Assembly: GCF_963576675.1 (NCBI RefSeq)
Contig: NC_088911.1
Location: 133,551,929-133,615,928 of the forward strand
Source: Euphorbia lathyris
Lineage: Eukaryota; Streptophyta; Magnoliopsida; Malpighiales; Euphorbiaceae
DNA length: 64,000 nt
Direction: 5' to 3'
Made by a program: the position numbers and the translations under genes. The notes beneath the pieces were generated by a model. That model had not been told where the DNA came from, ran no database searches, and was given only the letters and a program-made list of their open reading frames with translations. Of this stretch, positions 46,011-55,385 are shown one piece after another; within the stretch, counting starts at the first letter, position 1, and every line of letters begins with the position of its first letter.

Positions 46011-46998
46011 ATAGAGGATAATATTATAATGATGTAATATTAGGGTTTTATACACACTTTGGTTATATAGTGTTTTTATTTATTTTCCCCTTTTAGTGTT
46101 TTTTTCAGCTTCTTCATTTCTTCGTTTTTTCTCATGTTTTTCCGATTTTTTTATTCCTTTTTTCCCTTTTTTCTGTTTTTTTTCCGTACTTCCAATACAT
46201 ATATAATTGTATGAAATCTATACAAAAGGGTAACACAACTATGACATGATACACCAATTTCCACCTCTAGCCATTTCAACAATAGTATGACCTATTCAGA
46301 AGTGGAGAGATAGGCTCCATAACCCTAACTCCGGTGAAAAAAAATAACAGAAATCACATAAAAAAATACTCTTAATGTGTAATTTCCGTTAGTAATTTCA
46401 CTCTTGTCAGAAATTGTTCACGGATTTAACTTCAGTGACGAAATCTGATATGTAATTCTGGCTTTCTGGTACTTAATCCCAAAAAATATGTATCATTCCT
46501 TTTTTTGAATGCTTTGGAATAAGAATAGTTATTTCATTACTTATCTATATATTCCATTTTGGGAACTAAACATGTCCCTGGAATTATGCTATTGTGATTA
46601 GTTTTTGAATTGCACGGGAATATCTTAAGAAAGGATTAAAAATTAAAATTATTTTCGGAAAAAGAAAAACAAAACTAATTATAGAATGTTAATTATTTAC
46701 TGATGCAGTTAATCAGATTTACTGAATGATTCTCATATGATGTATGTACCACAAACATAACTAATTATTTTCCAAACTAAATCCAAGCACAGATGTCATC
46801 AAATATTCCCACTAAATTGCAAAAGTTTAGGCACAAATTCAGTTATTAATTAAGTTTAAAGTTCAATTATGTACCTGAAATTAGCTTAATTACTAAATTT
46901 ATACATCATTCTATGTATAGCATATTATCTCTAAACCACTCTTTACTTTCTCTTATTTTAAAAGCACATAAATTTTCCAGTATACATACTCATTTCAC
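46011..46998. other. 5' flank of PG2
   Basis: AT-rich, with a T/TTTTC-rich stretch at 46080-46190. A segment at about 46370-46495 (CAGTGACGAAAT and TCCCAAAAAA(A)TATGTAT) has a related copy in PG1 intron 2 (about 31900-32050), so the two regions share a dispersed repeat. No gene. Confidence 0.45.
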
Positions 46999-47022
46999 AA
47001 GCCTCTATCTACATAGAGGCTT
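46999..47022 (+). promoter_or_regulatory. perfect 10-bp stem-loop in the PG2 leader
   Basis: Arms AAGCCTCTAT and ATAGAGGCTT are separated by the loop CTAC; the structure ends 94 bases before the PG2 ATG. Compared with the PG1 stem, one G-C pair has become T-A, with both sides changed so that pairing is kept. Flanking sequence is much less similar. Confidence 0.7.
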
Positions 47023-47116
47023 TTTAATTAGAAGACTTTTTTTCATTTTCTTTTTCTTTTTTTTTACTTTTTTCTTTTGTAGAGAATAATAAAAAGTTTG
47101 GGATTGAAGAAGTAAA

Positions 47117-50100
47117 ATGGCTATCTCAAATAAACTTGTGGCATTTGCCATACTTCTCCTATTCTTAGCTGTAGTTGTTTCTTGTGATAAAGATTCAAAA
47201 AAGAAAAAGGAAAAAGATCACAAAATAAAAGAAAAGGGCGAGGAAAAATCTGCGCCCGAGGAAGAAAATGAGGAGGAGAAAAAGGACGATGGCAAAGAGA
47301 ATCCCGCCCCTGGAGGGGAAGCCGCCGCCCTACCAGCAACATCCGGATCTATACCAGTTAGTCCGGGCAGTCGTGGAAAAGTATTTAATGTTTTAGATTT
47401 TGGGGTTAAAACCGGCGCAAACACGGATAATGCAGTGGTATGTATTGTGAAAGTTTATAGTACTGCTGGTGCATATATATACACTTAAAGACTGAGGCTT
47501 CTCATTGATTGAATGCATTTCCATCGGAGTGCTATAAGAAAATAGGAATTAGCGACTCATTTTTGTCGCTAAATCAATATTTATCGCTCGATCAATGTTT
47601 GTCCCTAAAACAACTTTTAGAGATTTTAATTTTTTCCGATGGTGTTTGTAGAATTTTATTAAGGCATGGAGGGCAGCATGTGATCATCTTGAAAAGTCAA
47701 TCAGAAACGGTCACGCCCGTTTCTCATTGACCGGATGCATCTCCACCAAAGTGCTATAAGAAAATAGGAATTAGCGACCGGTGTTTGTAGCTAAATCAAT
47801 TTTTAGAGATTTTAATTTTTTTCTGATGGTGTTTGCAGAATTTTATTAAGGCATGGAGGGCAGCATGTGATAATCCTGAAAAATCAACGCTACTATTTCC
47901 CAAGGGTGAGTTTCATGCCACTGCAGCGGTATTTCAAGGACCGTGCAAAGCTCCGATCGATGTTGAAATTCAAGGAACCATCCTGGCAGGATCAGATATC
48001 AGTAGTTATTCTGAAGATTTCTGGCTTTCATTTGAGAAAATTATTGGTCTCAATGTTTCTGGAAATGGTATCATTGATGGTCAAGGCCCTAATGTTTGGA
48101 AATTTAAAGAACAAGGAGCCTCAATGTTCCCAATAGTAAGCAATTGCCACGTTAAATTAAATAAATAAATATATATATATATGTAGTGGCGGAGCCAGCA
48201 CTCCAAAGTTGGGTGCAAAAAACACAGGTTGGGCTTATTTATTTTGCCCAGCCCAAGCTAACACGACATAGTTTTGGCCAATGGTACGGTAAAAAAAATA
48301 AAAATAAATAAACAAACCAATTTGTGAACTTTTTTCCCCCTATCCAAGCCAAAACACCCGTGATTTAGCTTAGACCGGACAAAATATAGAGATCTATGAT
48401 GACGCCATGTTCTTCCTGTTTCTGCCCAGGGGCAAAGTCAACAGGTCACCGAGGGTCCATCGACCCTCCCACTCCAAGGGTGATATAAACAATTTTAAAT
48501 ACTGATGGAATTTCTATCAGTAAATGTACAATGTTCGTCGGTAATTTATTTTTTATTGACCTTCCTTATATTTGTTTCTGACTTTGTCACTCCGTCTACC
48601 TCTGTATATATGTGTATATATTAATGAGAGTAAGTTGCTTTATAAATATATATTAATCTGTTTGATGTTGTTGCAGAGTCTTAAATTCATAGGTTGTGAA
48701 AAAATAACTATTAGTGGGCTCACTTCTATTAATCCTATGGGATTTCACTTCAGCATTGTTCATTGTGACGATGTTACTGCCACAAATATACATTTATCTG
48801 CTCCCGAGGACAGCCCCAATACCGACGGAGTCCATATCAGTCAGTCCACTAATGTCAGAGTTTTCGACAGCCATGTCGCCACTGGAGACGATTGTGTTGG
48901 TGTCATCCATGGAAGTTCCGATGTGGTAGTTAGAGGAGTATATTGCGGTCCTGGTCATGGACTCAGGTATAAGAACCTCAACTTCATGATTCAATTGGCG
49001 ATATTTGGGGCGAAGGCAGGAAAAAAAATTCCAGAAGCTGTTGAAGGAGATTGGAGGCTGAAACAGGCCTCCCTCCTTTGATGGAATTCCAGATATATTG
49101 TTGCCTCGGCGAAATTTCCTTAACGAGAAATTTTACAATACTCCTGATGAAATGCGTCTGGCATATGACAAATAGTCTCCTATTGATTGAGAGCAACCGC
49201 ATCAGGTGTATTGTAAAATTCTCTGCCCCTACATTTGCCCTTGGGGATGACAACCGTAATTTAACTAACATTTTTCCCTTATGCAAAACAGTATTGGAAG
49301 CCTTGGGAAATATGATGATGAGAAGTTGTTGAAAAACGTTCTGATCGAAAACTGCACAATGAATTCAACAGACAATGGAGCTAGAATTAAAACATACGCG
49401 GGATCACTTCCAAGTGTTGCTCAAAATATAACTTTCAAAGACATTACAATGACTAATGTTTCAAACCCCATCCTCATCGATCAATCCTATGGGAAAAAAT
49501 CAAAAGAAGTTAGTCTTCTTCCTTTTTAATATCCACTCAACAAGAAAACACCCCTTTAGCGACAGATTGTTTCGTCTTTAGTATCCAAATAATCTGTCGC
49601 TAAAGAAATATTTTATCTAGTGACTTTTTGTTTACTTTTGAAGGATAAGGGTCAAATTAGCTCCATAAAGTTATTCAAAAAGACTAATGTTATCGTAGAA
49701 AACCCTAGATTAATTTTATCCTTTTCCAAGAAATTCCGTCGATAATCTCCAATAGGATTTACTTACAAAAAAGGTAAAATTAAGAGAGGGTTTCTACCAT
49801 AGGATAAAAAGAACTACAATTTTAGATCATTGTGTACAATAACGACAACATCGAACTAACTGCACGAGCAATCAAACCAACCCGTATCCCGGTTTTTCAT
49901 GTTCAGAAACTATGCTAACCTTTTTTTTTCGTTTTTTCCCATTGTGATTGATGCAGCCATCAAAGGTACAAATTAGCAATGCACAATTCATAAACATAAA
50001 AGGAACAACACCAACAGATAATGCAGTTGATATACAATGTAGCAAAGCAGTTCCATGCCAAGGGATAAGATTGTCAAGCATCAATTTAGAGTACATTGGA

Positions 50101-50181
50101 GCCAAGAAAAAACCATTTGTTTCTAATTGTACCAATGCCAAAATTACATATGACGGTCCCCAAACTCCACCCCCTTGTTGA
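47117..50181 (+). CDS. polygalacturonase PG2 (GH28), secreted
   Basis: Five exons: 47117-47437, 47839-48135, 48677-48966, 49292-49508 and 49957-50181, joining to 449 aa. Exons 2-4 have exactly the same lengths as in PG1 (297, 290, 217). Signal peptide 1-23 (ending VSC) is followed by a longer charged region (24-70: KKKKEKDHK, then EEENEEEKKDDGKE) before FNVLDFGVK. Catalytic motifs: SPNTDG 252-257, GDDC 276-279, GHG 299-301, RIK 334-336. As in PG1, VGVIHGSS follows GDDC. Intron 1 contains a 222-bp tandem duplication including a second, upstream copy of the exon 2 acceptor and about 33 bp of exon 2. Splicing to the first copy would run into a stop near 47758. It is probably a functional pectin-hydrolysing enzyme of the cell wall, recently duplicated relative to PG1. 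Confidence 0.9.
47499..47870 (+). repeat. 222-bp tandem duplication spanning PG2 intron 1 and the start of exon 2
   Basis: The phrase TTCTCATTGA...GCATTTCCATC recurs at 47499 and 47721, as do GAAAATAGGAATTAGCGAC and TTTTAGAGATTTTAATTTTT. AATTTTATTAAGGCATGGAG, the first bases of exon 2, follows a TGTAG acceptor at 47651 and a TGCAG acceptor at 47838. Confidence 0.85.
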
Positions 50182-50739
50182 ATCATCATTTTAGATTTCA
50201 GTTCATTTTGTACTTGTAACTCTTTAAATTTTTGTAATTTAATTTTCATATATTCTAATTGATATATGGAAAATTAACAGAGAATGTATATTTTTAGTTT
50301 AATATCTATGTAAATATTAAACAAATTTTTATTGTATTGGATCGAACTATATAATACATATGAGATCTCTATATACATGCAAGATTTTATTATATGTCCA
50401 CATGTAAGGGGGAGTCCGGCCATACACAAACTCAACTCCAAGCATTGGCAAAGCTACAAGGAGACTTCGACATAGATTGGTGATGGAACATATCAATGTA
50501 CGTTGATGTTGGAGGGCGAGTTGGTATACGGAACTATATAAGGGACAGAGAAACCCTAGAGTTGGATCTCCATCACCCTATGGGTTAGTAGTTGGTAATG
50601 GCTTAAACGGTCAACTCTAATCCACTATAGAGACTAGGAAAGTCGCACACTCGATCTTCGAGAATGGAGGCAAGCTCCATAGGGTGGAACCCTATGGACA
50701 TTATGTGCTTCGAGATAGCCCATGTTGTGTTAATCACAA
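50182..50739. other. PG2 3' flank; a more GC-rich stretch of unknown nature
   Basis: After a normal AT-rich 3' flank, 50400-50720 is clearly richer in G and C than the DNA on either side (CACTCGATCTTCGAGAATGG, CATAGGGTGGAACCCTATGG). It has stops in all frames at short intervals. It contains short palindromic pieces (CTTCGAGA, CCATAGGGTGGAACCCTATGG). I do not recognise it; it may be an old LTR or repeat remnant. Confidence 0.35.
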
Positions 50740-51601
50740 CGAAAAATTAAATATGTTGTAAACCAGTGTAAGTACTAAAACTTTTTGTTCATTTTAACAT
50801 TTGTTTGGTTTACATAGTAGTTTGGAAGTTTAAATATTGTGTTAATTACAACATGTGCTATAAATTTTGTTTTAATGGCATTTATTAAAGTTAAAGGAAT
50901 GAAATTTGAATGGATCCTTACATATTTATTGTCGTTATATAATTTTTTTCAGTTGGGATATTTTATAAGATTTTATATCATTTACATGTAATTATATTAG
51001 TTTTTGTTTTAAAATAATTTAAATTTACAAATAACAAATAAATTAAAAGAATATACATTTACAATTGCTTGACAAATAGTGTTTAGTCAAATTCGTGCAA
51101 TTTAAAAATATTCACTACACTTTGTCGAATGTCTTTTCAGCCAAATTCTAGTTCTCCTAAAAAAATCTCTTGTTTTCTAAAATCTTTGATAAATCCATGA
51201 ATTTGAAATAAGCATATCTTTCTTTTTAAAATTTATTCGGTTTATAATAGTAGTTTGGAAGTTTAAATTTTGTGTTAATTAGTACAACGAAAAATGAAAT
51301 GTGTTATAAAACAAATTCAGTTATATTTGTTTTAATGTTATTTATTAAAGTTAAATGAGTGTCATTTTGGATCCTTGCATATTTTTTTCGTTATATACTT
51401 TTTTTCTCTTTAGATATTTTGTAAGTTATTTTAATATCTATTAAATATAAATTATATTATAATATTTTCAATTTTCCTATGTTAATATCTTTTAAGCACT
51501 CCTCATCGATTACTCTCTACTTACACTATTAATAGCATAGATAGATTTTAAATCATTTGCATATAATGATTTTTTTTTAAGAAATACATATATAAAAATA
51601 T

Positions 51602-52131
51602 GGGTAATTAATTTATTAGTCCCTATATTTTGATAAAACACACTGTTTAGTCCCTATATTTTCAAAAACACATGGTAAAGTCCCTAACGTTTTTCTCAGT
51701 GAACTGTTTAGTCCCTTCCGTTAGACTCTCATGAAGATTCTGTTAGTCAATTTGGATTTGCGTTCTTCTTTTCCTTTATTTTCCTTTCCTTTAAACTCTA
51801 ATGCATCTGAAATCAATTTTGAATGTTCTTTTTCTTGATTTTCTTCTTAATCGTTCAAATTCGTAAGCATTGTATCGGTTCTTTTTCTTATTCTCCATAC
51901 AAATAGCTTCTTCTTCTAAATTGGATTTCCTCTTCTGAAGTTTGAAGGTAAATAGTAAAGGGTAATTTCGTCATTTCTGAAGTCATAAACGGTAAAAAAA
52001 TCTAACAAACAGACGGAAGGACTAAACAGTTCACTGAGAAAAAAGTTAGGGACCTTACCATGTGTTTTTGAAAATACAGGGACTAAACAGTATGTTTTGT
52101 CAAAATATAGGGACTAATAAATTAATTACCC
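51602..52131. mobile_element. Mutator-like foldback element (family C)
   Basis: Long TIRs start GGGTAATTAATTTATTAGTC and run over 100 bp, with GTTTAGTCCCTATATTTT phrases mirrored at the right side. A perfect 9-bp target duplication TAAAAATAT lies at 51593-51601 and 52132-52140. No ORF. Confidence 0.9.
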
Positions 52132-52439
52132 TAAAAATATTAATGTTTTATTTTAAAATCATTTAAATTTAAAAATAGTAAATAAATTAACAAACATACC
52201 ATTAATTGCTTGATAATAGTTTTGAAGATGTTGAAGTCAAAATCTATTTTCTCATTTGACATCTTTGCAATGATCATTCCTTTCCGTTTTTTATAATATT
52301 TTTTCTATATAATCTTGCAATTTTAAAATATTTATACACTTTATCAGATGTCTTTTCAATTAAATCCTAGCTCTTCTTAAAATTATTTTTCTCTTGCTTT
52401 CTAAAATCTTTAAAAAATCCATGAATTTGAAATAAGCAT

Positions 52440-52871
52440 GCTTTTCTTTTAAAACTTGTTTACTTCATTTAGAGCAACAATATAAAGTCGTTCTAAATAC
52501 TTTCATTTAGAGCAATAACACATTGTTCTTGTTGTAAATGCTTGCATTTACAGAAACAACACACATTTGTTGTTGTAAATACTTCCATTAACAGTAATAT
52601 TGTGCAGTCGTTGCTGTAAATATTTTCATTACAGCGACATTCAGTCGTTGCTATAAATATTTTCATTTATAGCAACAAAAATATTATTGGAAAAATTATT
52701 ACATTTTTTTTCTCAAATCTCACCCGCTGTAATTTTTTGAAGGGTACATGTAAGAAGTTTATAGCAACAACCTTTGGCAGCGATACATAAAAATTCTCTA
52801 AAGTTCCTTTTTAGCAAAAACATTTTCTATTATTGCCAAAACTTGTTGCTACAAAGAAATTTCTTGTGGTG
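52440..52871. mobile_element. CACTA-like right end with subterminal GCAACAA/TTGTTGC repeats
   Basis: The block ends TTGTTGCTACAAAG followed by AAATTTCTTGTGGTG. Read in reverse this is CACCACAAGAAATTTC, close to the CACTACAAGAAA terminus. Inside are repeated units of about 40-50 bp such as CGTTGCTGTAAATATTTTCA. The left terminus is not found, and one base of the CACTA pentamer is changed, so it is a remnant. Confidence 0.5.
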
Positions 52872-52942
52872 ATTGTGTTAATTATTACAATGAAAAACTA
52901 AATGTGTTATAAAAAACTCAATTATATTGGTTTTAATATTAT

Positions 52943-53513
52943 GAGTAAAGGTGCAAAAAAACCCCTTACGTTTTGGGTCAGGAGCAATTTTACCCCTAAC
53001 GACTAAAATGGTGTAATTTTACTCCTAATGTTTGTAGCCAAGAGCAATTTTACCCTTAACGTTGATAAATTGGGTCAATTTCAGAAATAATTTATCAAAC
53101 TGTCTTTTTGGTCATGAATCTTATAATCTACACTTCACATGTGCGTCATTTTATCAGTAACAAATCATAAACATATGTTGGGATATGAAAAAAAAAATAT
53201 TGTCTTTTGTACGAATTAGACAAAAAAATTCAAAAAATTCACCCAATTTATAAATATTAATATCCAATTTTATTATTTAATTACAAAAAACATGAAATCC
53301 TTGTTTTTTTAGAATGACAATGCAATTGGTGCAAAATAATGAACAAAAATATCTGTGTTTTATAATAGTGTCTGAAATTGACCTAAATTACAAACGTTAG
53401 GGGTAAAATTGCTCTTGACTACAAACGTTAGGGGCAAAATTGCACCGTTTTAGATGTTAGGGGTAAAATTGCTCCTGACCCAAAACGTTAGGAGTATTTT
53501 TGCACCTTAACCC
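52943..53513. mobile_element. Mutator-like foldback element (family B)
   Basis: TIRs start GAGTAAAGGTGCAAAAA at the left; the right end on the minus strand reads GGGTTAAGGTGCAAAAA. Both arms carry repeats of TTTTGGGTCAGGAGCAATTT and GGGTAAAATTGC. A perfect 9-bp target duplication TAATATTAT lies at 52934-52942 and 53514-53522. Partial relatives are at 44200-44545 and about 9530-9640. Confidence 0.9.
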
Positions 53514-54455
53514 TAATATTATTTATTAAAGTTAAATGAAATGAATTTGAATGTATCCTTATATATTTTTTGTCGTTACGTAATATGTTTTCCGTTAGGA
53601 TATTTTGTTAATTATTTTATGTTCTATTAAATATAAATTATATTAGATATAACATTTTCAATTTTCCTTTGTTACTATTTTGACAACTCATCAAAAAGGT
53701 CTCCACAACTCCACTCATCAATTTCTCTCTGCTTCCACTATTATATATAGTATGGATTTTAGATCATTTGCATATAATAATATTAATATTTTATTTAAAT
53801 AATTTAACTTTATAAATGGTAAATAAATTAACAAACATACATTTATAATTGTTTGATATATAATGTTTTGAAGTTGTTGAAGTCGTAATCTATTGTCTTA
53901 GTTGACATATTTGGAATGATGATTCTTTTCGGTTATTGTATAATATTTTTTTCTATTTAATCTTGCAGTTTTAAAATATTTACTACACTTTGTCGGATGT
54001 GTTTTCAATCAAATTCTAGCTCTCCACAAAATCCTTTTCTCTTACTTTGTAAAATCGTTGATAAATCCATAAGTTTGAAATAAGCATGCCTTTGTTTTTA
54101 AATTTTATTTGGTTTATATAGTAGTTTGGAGGTTTAATATTTGTTATTTGTTACAACGAAAATTAAATATGTTATAAAAAAATTTCAATTATATTAGTTT
54201 TAATTTTAATGCTATTTATTAAAGTTAAATGAATGAAATTTGAATGGATCCTTACATTTTTTTGTTATATAATTTTATTCTGTTGGGATATTTTTTAAGT
54301 TATTTTATTATATCTATTACATATAAATTATATTAGATATAATATTTTCAATTTTCTTTTGTTACTATTTTGACAACAAATCAAAAATGCCTTCAAAACT
54401 CTTCTCATCAATTTTTCTCTGCTTCCACTATTATATATGTTATAGATAATCTAAT

Positions 54456-54965
54456 TTCTAAGAAAAAATACCTTTAAATTCACCATTAATTGAAGAACAT
54501 AATTAAAGAACATAATAGTAATTGATTTTTATTAAATTTAAGAATATAAATAATAAAATTGGAAATAAAGTGGATATAATAAACCTTCGAATGACTTGAT
54601 GATAGGAAGCAAAAGATTATGACGCCCGATGAGATTAGTCTTCTTAAGACAAATTTTATCGCAATCAATAGTCATGTCCCGAGATGCAATAGAAGTGTGT
54701 GTTAAACTCTAATTGTGTGTGTCAAATCATCACCAGAAAACTAAAAAATAGAACGAATGAATGGCAACAAAAGTTTTGGCCGCTGAACAAAATTTAGCAT
54801 AGAGGAAATTTTTCAGATGAACTGTCTTCCTGTTTCGAATGAGCAAAAAATCATTCTTATAAGAAGAACTATTGAAATGTTTTTTTCCTCAATTAATTCA
54901 TTTAATGAGGAATTAATCTTAATGAATTAATTTATGTTAATTACTATCAAAACTACTATGGGATT
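54456..54965 (-). repeat. LTR-like dispersed repeat, inverted copy upstream of PG3
   Basis: The reverse complement contains AATTAACATAAATTAATTC, TTATAAGAATGATTTTTTGC, GAAGACTAATCTCATC, TTGTTCATC-like and TTCTTCAATTAATGGTGAAT. These match 61495-61910 and, in part, 60570-60779 plus 61186-61230. The pattern resembles solo LTRs of one family. With the 61495-61910 copy it makes an inverted repeat around PG3. Confidence 0.6.
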
Positions 54966-55385
54966 TGTGAAGATTAAATTAAATGCAAGCTGACGTGTCA
55001 AATTTCAAATATAGTTGTTCTTTTCATCTTGAAAAAAAAAACAGTACCTTGACATGTCAGATATTGGTGATGTGGAATTATAGTTAGAGGTTTTCATATT
55101 TCAGCTCTTATATATATTGGTACAAAACTTAAATATTTTTTTTTTAAGAATTACAAAGCTTACATAGATCAGAATCAAGACAAAGTTGAATATATATTAA
55201 TTAAATACATATAAATGAAAGCAATTATATTCTATATTGAAACTGATCCACCAAGTCTAAGAAGACCAAAATACTTACAATTAATTAGATGTTGTTACCG
55301 TTAATCTTACATGAATTATTATAAATATCAAATTAAAGCAAACATGTCACACAGAAAAAAAGATTGATAGTGAAAAATAAAGAGA
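54966..55385. other. 5' flank of PG3
   Basis: AT-rich. A TATA-like ATTATAAATATC lies near 55318, about 65 bp before the ATG. No hairpin like those of PG1 and PG2 is present. Confidence 0.4.

Larger units (their letters stand above)
50740..54455. repeat. diverged tandem array of roughly 0.6-1 kb units with nested elements
   Basis: Three or four copies of the same series of phrases can be followed: TTTGGTTTATATAGTAGTTTG, ACAACGAAAAATTAAATATG, TTTATTAAAGTTAAATGA, TGGATCCTTACAT, AATATTTTCAATTTTC, ATCATTTGCATATAATGAT, AATCCATGAATTTGAAATAA. They start near 50750, 51190, 52400/52870 and 54060. Two Mutator-like foldbacks (51602-52131, 52943-53513) and a CACTA-like end (52440-52871) interrupt the array. 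No coding frame. Confidence 0.65.

Noticed and set aside
49872..50249. 125-codon minus-strand frame over PG2 exon 5
   Set aside because: Antisense shadow. The same shadow occurs at PG1 and PG3 exon 5 because the plus-strand codons are conserved.
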